Positions 54,746 to 64,000 of a DNA stretch of 64,000 nt are shown piece by piece. The DNA is taken from the NCBI GenBank assembly GCA_002102555.1, contig MCFL01000012.1:1-64000 (forward strand). The letters are read 5' to 3'. The stretch's first letter is position 1. Every line of letters begins with the position of its first letter. This stretch comes from Catenaria anguillulae PL171. Taxonomy: Eukaryota; Blastocladiomycota; Blastocladiomycetes; Blastocladiales; Catenariaceae. Under the pieces are notes generated by a model. The model had not been told where the DNA came from and did not search any database. It was given only the letters and a program-made list of their open reading frames with translations. Made by a program: the position numbers and the translations under genes.

Positions 54746-56257
54746 TTAGTGCTCGTACTTGAACTTGATGGTCGAGGGATCGAAGCCAGGCATGGGGAAC
54801 GACCGGGCAAATGCCTCGACCTCGGCCTTGAGCTGCTTGATCTCCTCAGCGGCCTCACCACGCTCAACGGCAGCGTTAAACTCCTTGATCATCTTGGAGC
54901 CGGCGGCATCCTGGATCTTGAGCGACACTTGGACGGCACGGTGCAAAAAGTCGGCCACCTTGACGAAATCCGCCTCCTTGAACGAGCGCGACGTGAGCGC
55001 GGGAGCGCCAACGCGCACACCTCCCGGGGACAAGGCCGAGTATCGCCGTGGACGGCATTCTTGTTGAGGTGATGGCAACAAGGTCGCACACCTTCTCCAA
55101 CTTGGAGCCCGTGAGCTTGACGGGGCGCAAGTCCCAAAGCACAAGATGGTTGTCGGTGCCGTCCGTCACAATCTTGTACCCGAGCTCCTTGAGGCGCGCA
55201 GCAAGGGCTGCGGCATTGCGGCGGACCTGCTGGGCGTACGCCTTCCACTTGGGGTCGGCCACCTGCTTGAGGGCAACGGCAACGCCGGCAATCGTGTTGT
55301 TGTGCGGGCCGCCTTGGTTAGACGGGAACACGGCCATGTTGACCCGACCCTCGAGGTCGGTGTCCTTGGTACCATCCACGGACCGCTTGCGGAAAAAGAT
55401 GAGACCGGCGCGTGGGCCACGCAGCGTCTTGTGGGTCGTGGTCGTGACAATGTCGCACAACTCGAATGGGTTTTTTGCTCCTGAGCGGCAACCAGGCCCG
55501 AAATGTGGGCAATGTCGGCCATGAGGTACGCGCCATGCGTGTCGGCAATCTTGCGCAGGCGAGCATAGTCCCAGTCGCGAGCATAGGCCGAGGCACCGCA
55601 AATGATGAGCTTGGGGCGGAACAAGGCCGCGTTTTGCTCCAACCGGTCGTAGTCAAGCAAGCCAGTCGTCATGTCGACCTGGTACGGCATCGACTCAAAG
55701 TAGATGGCGAGGAGGAAATCTTCTTCTTGGCCGTCTGGTACCCGTGGGTCAAGTGACCGCCTGAGGGAAGGTCGAGACCCATGATACGGTCATGCGGGGC
55801 GAGCAAGGCCGTCAAGGCTGAGAAGTTGGCGGTCGAGCCAGAGTAGGATTGCACATTGATGCCCCAGGTGGCCGCGTCCAGGTTGAAGGCCTTGAGAGCA
55901 CGTTGTTGGCAGAGCACTTCGACTTGGTCAATGAACTCGTTACCGCCATAGTACCGAGCATTGGGCAAACCCTCAGAGTACTTGTTGGTCAAGGCCGACC
56001 CATTGGCCTCCATGACGGCCTGCGACGTGAAGTTTTCCGAAGCAATGAGCTCGAGGCACGAGTACTGGCGGTACTTTTCGAGCTCGACGAGGCGGAACAT
56101 TTCCGGGTCCTCGACCTCGAGCGAGGTGTTGAGGCACTCATTCTGTTGCCGGGATGTCAGGAGTCAGTACGATCGTGCAACCGTGCGGGCAGGCGGACCA
56201 GGCAGAATCGGGGAAGGTACGCACCCATGGGTCGACGGGCTTGGTGATTTGGGTCAT
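54746..56257 (-). CDS. SHMT: Serine hydroxymethyltransferase, with frame changes
   Basis: PLP enzyme converting serine and tetrahydrofolate to glycine and 5,10-methylene-THF. Exon 1 is 56257-56225 ([11 protein letters not shown]). Exon 2 starts at 56142 ([20 protein letters not shown]). Landmarks in order: [106 protein letters not shown], the PLP-lysine motif [36 protein letters not shown] and [17 protein letters not shown]. The [15 protein letters not shown] substrate loop follows. Frame changes near 55710, 55485, 55066 and 55038 each supply one missing base. With no recognisable mitochondrial presequence, the cytosolic isoform is likelier. Confidence 0.95.
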
Positions 56258-56675
56258 GACGGAGATTGAGGAGGTCGGTAACGGAGTCGACTGACGAGAG
56301 ATGCATCAAAGTCCAATAATATGGTTCCTACAGTGTGCCGAGGGAGGAATGGCCGCGCTTTTGTAGCACGCGTCGAATCTCTGGCGAATCGGCACCGGTG
56401 GGTTGGAATCGAAGAAACCAGTCTCCAGGGCATTGAAAGTGCAGGCGCATGCCGCCGATCGTCGGCAAGTCAACCCGCCGATTTCCGGCAGTTGCCACGC
56501 GTGCTGTTCGCGATTATCACGCTCGGTCGCGTCCGCACCTCGCCTTGGACCAAGTTTTGCCGCCGACTCCAACCGCCTTGCACTGACCAAAGAGGACAGA
56601 GAGCGGACACTTGCGGCTTGGTATCCGTACTTCAACTTCAAGGTAAATACTAGCTCATATGTGTATATAAATTCA
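56258..56675. other. Intergenic region
   Basis: SHMT promoter at the left end and 3' flank of polytopic membrane gene copy 2 at the right; both genes are on the minus strand. Overlapping frames (130 codons or fewer) on both strands have no domain support. Confidence 0.45.
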
Positions 56676-59042
56676 TCAGGTCGTCCATGGACCAAGTTGT
56701 ACCGACGTCACAAATGCCGTCGAAGCCACAATCAGTTCCAACATGCGCGGGTCGCTCGGGAGTTTGGTCGACCAAAGCTCCAGCTTGGCCACCGTCCGTT
56801 CCTCACCATGCAAATGTAGCGAGGATCCGAGTGAGTTCAAGTTGGAGCGCTTCTTTGGCAGAGGCAATGCAGCCCTGGCTTTCCCAATGGCAGATGCATT
56901 TGACGCTGTTCTTGACGGTGGAGTATCAACGGACGAGGTCAACGGCGACGCAGTCACGAGCGACGCGGTCGACTTGAGCGCAGCGGCGTTGGAAAGGTTG
57001 CCGAGATCCAAGGCAGATGACGAGTACAAGGTCGGCAGTTCGGCAGCCGACTGAGCAGTCAAACCCGCTTTGCTCGCTATGATTGACTTGTCGCCTCCAG
57101 CTCCATCGACAACGGATCGCAGCCACTCGAGGCGAGTCAACTTCCATCTGAGTGCCAAGTACGCAATTAAGCGAGACACAACGATTTCGGCTGCCAGTAA
57201 GGCAATCAGCTCGGGCGCGAAATCGCCTGTTGCCGCACCTTGAGCTTGTTTGGGACCGTCCGCTTCGTCAAAATGCACAGCTCGTAGCATCCCAGAAATG
57301 TGACCAAGCCGACAATCCTCGCCAGCAAAGTCTGCTCCGACCGATCAATTTGCAGCCTTACGTCTCGTGATACAGCATGCACGCGCTCCCTTGCCACTCT
57401 GGTCGAATTGTCGTTTGAAGCAATGGAATCACCCTCGCGACCAGGCTTGGACCCACTGGCGGTTGACATTGGCCGCAGCAACATCGACATACTTGCGCGG
57501 CCAAACCGATCTGGGTGGCCTTGCTCTCGAAAGAAGCGAGTGAATGGCGTATACACCCAATACTTGTTGATAAAGAGAAACCTCAAGTCGTCAACAATCC
57601 CAGTGTCCTTGATGATGGATGCGAACAGGTTGGTTGCCATGTACACTGCGCTGGCTCGAGCGACGGAGCCGTGTTGACGGCTGCGAACGTGGATGTCATG
57701 TGTTCTCCCACCTTGAAATCCATCGGCGTGCCGATGTCATCAGTTTCCATTTGGTTTGAAAGCTATCGCGAAAATGAGCGAAGAAAAGTACCCGCAACGC
57801 AAAGGCCAGCCACGTTTCCGGAACCCCATACGCTGGCAGAACAATATCCTCGACAACCATCACTATCCCAGAGTACATGAATCGGTACGCCATTATGACA
57901 ATTGCAAAGTCCGATCTCGTCTCGAGAAGCATATACATGACTCGGTTCAGTCCTCGCACCACATGATGCGCTAACAAGCTCGAAGAAGTGGGGTGAATGT
58001 TAGTGCACACCATCAGTTAGTTGTACACTCTGGGAATGGCACATACAGCTGTAAAATAGAACTTGAAGGTCCAAGTGCAGCTTGTAATCGGTTGCCCAGA
58101 CGCGATATCGCCGAACAAAGTAGAAGACAGCAGCGAGGAACGGAATTATGGAGACCATCACGATGATGGCGCTAGTGAGGCCGGTGAAGAGATAACTGGT
58201 CCAGTATCCGGCGAATCCGAGCCAGGTACAAGTAAAGAGCGGCGTATTGTGAACGTGTAGACCTTGAAGTCGGTCCGGCCGTCGCTTGTTGAGCCACAAT
58301 GCGGACAATTTGATTAGGGCCAATGCAATGACAATCATGAGCCCGAAATTCCAGTTGCGAAGAAAGACGCTGTTGGGATCTTGCCCGAGCATGGTCGTGA
58401 TGGACGAAAGCATACCACGCCGGGAAAGGTACGTCGCGTACATGTAGCTTCCAGCAACGCCAACGACGTGTGCGAGTCGATACGCATATGCTGCTCTGCT
58501 CGCGACAATCGCACTGTAGTCATATAGGCATGCTTTTGTGAGATACCCGACCCAAAACCACGTCAACAAGTTGTAGAGTCCTCGAAAGTATGTTCGTAAC
58601 GGCAAACCCCAAACTGGGTGATTACCTTGAAGTGTGTCTTCGCTGAGGAGCGCCAAGCCAAAGGCAACAAGTGCCACGACCAAGGTGAGTACGATGCAAA
58701 AGATGTGGGACCGCAATGACGATTGACACAAGAATTTGCCCAACTGAGAGTAAAGATGCGGAATGATCGTGATCATCGTTTCAGGTTGCTATGTGGGAAC
58801 GTTGTTTGAGAATAGGCTATAAGTGCAAGTACGCAAACAGACATGGATCACCTGGAATTGTTGTTGTGCGATAGCATGATTTGGAAGCAAATGCATTGGG
58901 TGGTACATTGACCGTACATAGCAGTCGCAAAGCCTAGTAAGTAGGGGAAGGAGTTGCCCAGCGCAATCATGCACTCTTTCGACGTTGGCTGTCCGCATGT
59001 CACACGTGCGGCAGCGAATGCTGTCCACAGTTCGACGTTCAT
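56676..59042 (-). CDS. Polytopic membrane protein, unrecognised family, copy 2, with frame changes
   Basis: Probable first exon from ATG 59042 (MNVELWTAFAAARVTCGQPT, ALGNSFPYLLGFATAMYG), joined across an intron not fully resolved to QPETMITIIPHLYSQLGKFL (from about 58787 to 58047). Later exons are 57970-57792 and 57711-56676. Hydrophobic helices include IFCIVLTLVVALVAFGLALL, LYNLLTWFWVGYLTKACLYD, LMIVIALALIKLSALWLN and TSYLFTGLTSAIIVMVSIIP. A loop SSHHVVRGLNRVMYMLLETR, then AIVIMAYRFMYSGIVMVVED, and after the intron VGEHMTSTFAAVNTAPS and GIVDDLRFLFINKYWVYTPF. The end LWSTKLPSDPRMLELIVAST...LGPWTT matches copy 1. Missing bases are needed near 57664 and 57233. The intron before VGEHM is at the same position as the intron of copy 1. 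Function unknown; about eight to ten membrane helices. Confidence 0.72.
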
Positions 59043-59111
59043 AGCGTGAGTACTCAAGAGCATGATTACATTACACTCCAAAAACAAGCGTCAAAAGGAG
59101 GTGGCCTGTCA

Positions 59112-61300
59112 TTAAGTAACCCACGGACCCAGCGTCACACAAATTACGAGCCCAGTTCCAAGCAGCACGACCTGCCGATAAGTCGAATCCGTCGGCAGCG
59201 TCGTCGACCACAAACGAATGATGGGTGGAGCGTGGACATGTGCATGGGCACGATGTGGAGTGGTCGGTGCCTGTTGCGGCGAGTGCTGCGCGGGTATTGC
59301 AGCTTCACTTGCCGCCGAGGCTGCTGGCGTAGGTAATTGCTGCACGCTTGATGCCGCTCCCGACATATAATTTGACGGTCGAACAGATTCGGACACAATT
59401 CTGCGAGCCGCTCGACCAGCTTCATGGTAGACAAACTGAAGACGGGTCGTCTTCCATGTCAGGATCCAACTCGCAATCAGTCGACCTACCAGCACCTCGA
59501 CGAGCAACACCAAGAGCGTCCATGTCACCTCTTCGTGACGCTGGTGTAACCGCACCTTGCCTGGGATGGAATAGCCGAGCCACTGAGCAAGGTTGTAAAC
59601 GGCATAAAACGAGAGTATCGCCGCGGTTCTGCCCATGAACGTTTGTTCCGAGCGTGAGACTTGAACCTTGATGTCGAGGCGCATGACATCCAGCTCATGT
59701 GATGTGTATGGCCAAGTTGCCAATGGTACAGAAAACGCTTGAACCGTGCCGGTCGACTCGCTTTCCGTTGTGGAGCTAACCTTTGCAACGGATGACTGCC
59801 CACCGACACTGGCGCGTGGCCCGGCCAATGAAGTCGAGAACGACCCCTTGGACCTGATCCATGCATCGCCGCTAGAATCCGCCGTTCCTCGGTCCACCTG
59901 ACCTTCTGACGCCATTGTCGAAAACGAATCGGATGACGACATGGGCTCTGAATGAGAAAAAGCCAAAGAGCTCATCCCGAGCAACACGCCAGAGCTGGAG
60001 GCGTGCTGTTGGTGGGTTGCTCGCGATCTTTTGGCCGCAAACACTCCATGAAAGATGGAATACTTGTTCAGGAACCAAAATCGGAGGTCATCGGTGATGC
60101 CCGCATCTTTCGGAACCAGGATCAGGAAATTGAGAAGAAAGTAGAGGTAGAGATCGTCCGGGAAGGTGGAGTAGTCCATGAAGGCGATGGTCGAGGCGAT
60201 GCTTTCCCCTATCTGAGTTGGGGAGTTAGAACTTGAACAACGGAAAGGGTGGATCATATGCACTAGTGCGAACGAAATGGAGAGCGTACCCTCCCAAAGA
60301 AGTTGAGCCACACTATTGGGGTTCCAAATGCCGGTTCAAGTATGTCATCCAGTGTTTGCACAAGGATGCCAAAGGCTGTCCGATAGGCAAAGATGACCCA
60401 CGAGATGTTCTTTTGACCGATTTGGGTCGAAATCACAATGTAGAGGAGTCGATTCAGCCCACGGGAAAGATGGAAAGCGTAGTACATGCCTGCCGAAAAT
60501 GCAAAATTTCGGTGATACGCCTTGCCTCCTTTATACGTCATGTATGCCATGATCCCAATAGCGGTAACTGCAAGGCAGAAAGACACCCCCATGGCCATAA
60601 TCGACTGAAGGCTGGTTGCTGCCAGATACGAGGTCCAGTACGCGATTGCAGCAGCAACGCCAATAGCAAAAAGCACTGTGGGACGCTGTGGGGGAAGCAA
60701 GGTGGGCTCTGTCGCCGCCAGCCGCATTACCATGTACTTGATAGGGATTGGGAACACCACAACAAGGGCCAAGTATGTATAATGTCGGGCGATGGTGGCT
60801 GATGTCCGGGTTGTAAAGGGAGGCCATGGCGTTGTATTGGATCGCGCATCTGAATGAATGTCGTAGATGCACACCGAATATATGATAAGAACCCCAACCG
60901 TGATGAATCCCAACAGGAAGACAATGGCCGGTTGTCGCATGACCTTGGCGTAAACGAGAGAAAAATGTCGATTTGCAATGGCACATATGAGTAGCCAAGC
61001 GGCCAAGTCAAAGACCGCGCGGGCTGTGTCTTTGTGCCAGGCGCTTGTGGCGGCATTGAGTGGCGATGAAAAGGCCCCGAGCCCGAATGCGACCAACGAG
61101 AGGAAAATGGCATAAATGTTAATGAGCGCCCAAGTCTTGGCGAATCGAATTACTTGTTTTCGCCTCCGTCGCCTTGATGCCTGGCCGTTGGTCAATTTGG
61201 CGGCCGTGTGGACTGGCCGTGCAAGCGATTTAGCTGGCTTTGTTGCCTCAGAGTAGAAGCGTGAGCGATGCTTTTCAGGTGGATATTCATTGCCTGACAT
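59112..61300 (-). CDS. Polytopic membrane protein, unrecognised family, copy 1
   Basis: Exons 61300-60290 and 60212-59112 give 703 residues with no frame change. The N-terminus is basic (MSGNEYPPEKHRSRFYSEAT, SRRRRRKQVIRF). Helices: LINIYAIFLSLVAFGLGAFS, VFDLAAWLLICAIANRHFSL, AIVFLLGFITVGVLIIYSVC, YTYLALVVVFPIPIKYMVMR, LFAIGVAAAIAYWTSYLAAT and MAMGVSFCLAVTAIGIMAYM. AFHLSRGLNRLLYIVISTQI and WVIFAYRTAFGILVQTLDDI lead to the intron after VWLNFFGR. A Ser-rich cytosolic loop, SRSEQTFMGRTAAILSFYAV, and TWTLLVLLVEVLVGRLIASW follow. The final helix is VVLLGTGLVICVTLGPWVT. Regularly placed helices with a central RGLNR motif look like a receptor or transporter, but I find no GPCR, channel or carrier signature. 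Confidence 0.78.
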
Positions 61301-61502
61301 TGTGACATGTATCTTGAGGCAAATGCATTGGGTTCGGCATGGTCAGGCAGATGAACATAGCATTTGCGGTTCAGCCCATGTTCGCAGTAGACATGGATGT
61401 TCCCACACTTCGTTAGGGCAGAAGGCGGAAGGCGGAACAGGTAAGGAAACTCGAACATAAAAAACAGAAACAATAGAAGAACGAACAACATATGTAACAA
61501 CA

Positions 61503-63961
61503 TTATGCCTCGGCAAATTCGCTTCCAATCACAGCGACCCGATCTCCGCGAGCGTTTTCCCATTGCTTTAACACGGTCGCCCAGGCCGTCAACTTGTTGC
61601 ACCCGAAAACAGTCACCCTTGCCAATTCGGGCAATCTCTCCACTAACTGCTCCAGGACCGGATCATCCACACACCGCACCCACGACAAATCCAAGTCACG
61701 GACAACCGGATGCGCCCCAACCGAGTCAACCAAGGCCATGAGCGACCGGTGTGTCACTTGGTCCATCCAATTGAGGGCAAGGCGCTTGAGGTAAGGAGCC
61801 GATTGTTCGAGGATCGGGACAAGTGCCGCATCCGAGTTGATGCCACGGCAGCGGTCGAGGACTAGAGTTTCGAGGCTCAAGGTTGGGAACGTAATGTGGG
61901 ATGGTGGAGCGAGAATATCGGAAAAGTCGATTTCAGACGGGAGTGTATCGTGCTCTTCCCATTCGAGTGCCTCCTCGGCAGTCAAGGTGGGTAGTGTGTA
62001 GAGCGGATCCTCGTCTTCAGGGCCATCAACATCCATTGCGTCTGCATAGCCGTCAGCCGCGTCGCCTGATGCTGCGCCTGCGTCACCAGAGGTACCATTG
62101 GTCACGGCTCCCGCCGTCTGCTCGGATCCAGCGGCCACTGCCCCACCGGCCGCCGGGCCGCTTTGCGCTTGCTCCTGAGCCTGCTGTTGCTCGCCTTGCT
62201 GAGCACTTTCGCCTTCTTCTTCACCTTCGCCAACAATCCGGCCACGTACTGGCGGCCAGACACCACGTAACCACGAGTGCACGCCCGCCGTTGTGATCCC
62301 GTCAACAGACGACAAGGTCAAATGCGCCAGTGTACTTTGGATGCGGCGGAGGGCAAAGAGGGACTTGTCAGTCAAGTGCGCAGCAACACCGATTGCAATC
62401 GCGCGCAATTGGGGCATGGATCGGGTGTACGCTTCGACATGGACGTCGGTCAAGTGCGTGCACGAATACATGAGACTCAGACCTTGGAGATTAACGAAGT
62501 TGGTCAAGTGGTCGAGCGCAGAAGAGGACAGAGAATCGGCGTAGTGGAGTGCCAGGTCCTCAAGAGGATAACTTGCGGCTGTGAAAAGGGCGGTGCGAGT
62601 GAGAAAGGTGAGTGGCAAGGCGAAATAGAAGGCAGTGTGAGTCAAAAGTGCTCAGGAAGGCACATACCAGCCTGAGCTTCCACAAGCGCGCGCACGCCCG
62701 GTTCGGCCAACTTGGCGCAGTGCTCGAGATTCAACTTGGTCAGTTGCCGTCCATAGGCCTCAAAGAAGCGGCTCCAAGCACCATCCGTCACCAAATACGG
62801 CCCCTTGAGTGTCACTTCACACAGCCCGTCCCACCCAGCGCCAATCCATGCATCAATCGTCTCGTCATTCGCCCGCCCACAAAACGCCAAGTGCAAAACG
62901 CGGAGCTTTGGGCACAAAAACGACAATCGCCCGAGCACTTCGGCATCCAAACTCGTCACATCATAGAGCGTCAGCGACGTCATAAACGGGCCTGTAAACA
63001 GCGGCAAGATGCCAGCGTCCAGGCGGCGCTTCTTGCACAGAACGCGAGCGAGCTTGCGCAAAGAGCCCGCAGACAAATCGCCCAGGTCTTCGACATGATC
63101 AATCAAATCAACGAGCGCCTTGATGCACATGTCCTGCAAACTGGGAACTTGAGATTGAGCAAGGGCCAAATCTTGGTCGTCGCGAACCAGTGCGTATTCA
63201 GCCGCCGTTTCGCGAGCACGGCCAATGCGGCGCTTGGGAAGCGCAGGCACCGCGGCATCGCCGTTGGTAGCAGCGTTTCTGCGAGTGGAGCGAAGCGGCG
63301 CACGGGCCGCAGTCGTGGCGTCGTTGGCATCGACACCCGCACACGAACGGCACACGGATGCATACGCCGACTTGGTAAACTTGGTGATGGTGCGACGGCA
63401 TTTGATGCAAACGGACGAATCAGGGCGTTGCGGCTGAGAATTGCGGCCAGTGCCGCTGCCAATAAAGTCGTCGTCGTCATCGTCATCGTCCGAGGAAGTG
63501 TCGGGCTTGCGTTTGCGCGGTTTGCGCTTGGTCTTGATGCCGTTGGAAGAAGAGTCGGCGACTTGGTCGCTCGCGTTGGATGACGAGGACGAGGATACAG
63601 CTGCTCCGCGCCGCGAGCGAGAGCGAGTCGATCGAACGGCGACAACAAGGTCATCTTCAGCATCCTCTTCGTCACCATCAACGTCCATGGCATCGTCGGC
63701 TTGTGTGCCATCCGCAGTCGATGTCGCGTCCGATCCTTGGGTGTTTGCATCGGCCGTAGACGTCCCAGGCACAGAGGCGGCCCCAGCAGCGGCAGCAGCA
63801 GCCGCTTCTTCTTGGCGGCGACGGTGGCCCTGGGCGATGGCGCGAGCGGAAATGCCCTGCTCCTGCAAGAATGAGGTCAAGGCGGAAGTGGGTCCGCGAA
63901 CGGATCCCCCGCGACCACGGCCTCGGCCGCGACTGGCACCGTTGTTGTTGCTGCTGGACAT
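61503..63961 (-). CDS. RAD7: DNA repair protein Rad7-like, leucine-rich repeat
   Basis: Rad7 partners Rad16 in global-genome nucleotide excision repair of silent chromatin and in a Cul3-type ubiquitin ligase. Exons 63961-62668 and 62578-61503 give 789 residues with no frame change. The N-terminus is Arg/Gly-rich, then LTSFLQEQGISARAIAQGHR, which resembles the Rad7 F.xExGI..RAIA motif. A long acidic/Ser linker with basic patches follows. A zinc-finger-like CIKCRRTITKFTKSAYASVC followed by RSC gives a CxxC...CxxC pair typical of Rad7. Leucine-rich repeats of the AMN1/F-box type fill the C-terminal half: LTLYDVTSLDAEVLGRLSFL, LKRLALNWMDQVTHRSLMAL, VVRDLDLSWVRCVDDPVLEQ. A Gln/Ala/Glu-rich insertion of about 100 residues interrupts the repeat array. 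Confidence 0.88.
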
Positions 63962-64000
63962 GGTCAGATTAGACGGATTCTGCGGATTGCAGGAATGATA

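Overview
This is nuclear DNA from a fungus. It is about 55% GC, with dense genes on both strands and short GT-AG introns (mostly 45-135 bases). It carries typical opisthokont housekeeping genes: eIF1A, eIF2B alpha, Rpn11, EMC6, dynactin p150, serine hydroxymethyltransferase, a Pus1-type pseudouridine synthase and mitochondrial IF2. Two genes point to fungi in particular: a Yhm2-type mitochondrial carrier and a Rad7-type repair protein. An early-diverging, possibly zoosporic lineage is a guess, based on a dCache-type membrane sensor and on families I do not recognise; nothing in the window proves it.

Layout. 0-5 kb: a truncated low-complexity gene, then eIF1A and eIF2B alpha, all on the minus strand. 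5-9.1 kb: a broken histone-fold gene, a badly broken coding region, and a gene-poor stretch with a perfect 29-bp inverted repeat joined to a 21-bp-period tandem array. 9.1-24.3 kb: a small membrane protein, a tri-snRNP 27K-like RS protein, an RBMS-type RNA-binding protein, a single-pass surface protein, an unknown protein, mitochondrial IF2 and a C2-domain protein. 25-31 kb: a small Cys-rich secreted protein, the dCache sensor, an orphan protein and EMC6. 31-39 kb: dynactin p150, Rpn11 and the Yhm2 carrier. 40-50 kb: a very long unknown membrane protein and two tandem Fringe-like glycosyltransferase paralogues. 50-56 kb: Pus1, a coiled-coil protein, a secreted Cys-containing protein and SHMT. 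56.6-61.3 kb: two tandem paralogues of an unrecognised polytopic membrane family. 61.5-64 kb: Rad7.

The strongest global signal is technical or possibly biological. Many genes, including unmistakable housekeeping ones, need one or more single-base frame changes. Almost all are of the same sense (one base missing) and many sit at short homopolymers. Other genes (eIF2B alpha, mtIF2, Rpn11, Yhm2, the C2 protein, one glycosyltransferase, one polytopic protein, Rad7) are perfectly intact. I read this as uncorrected deletion errors in the assembly. Gene models marked 'frame change' should be read that way and not as true pseudogenes.

The genes are mostly independent housekeeping functions with no cluster logic. 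The exceptions are the two tandem duplications: the glycosyltransferases, and the polytopic membrane proteins, which share an intron position.
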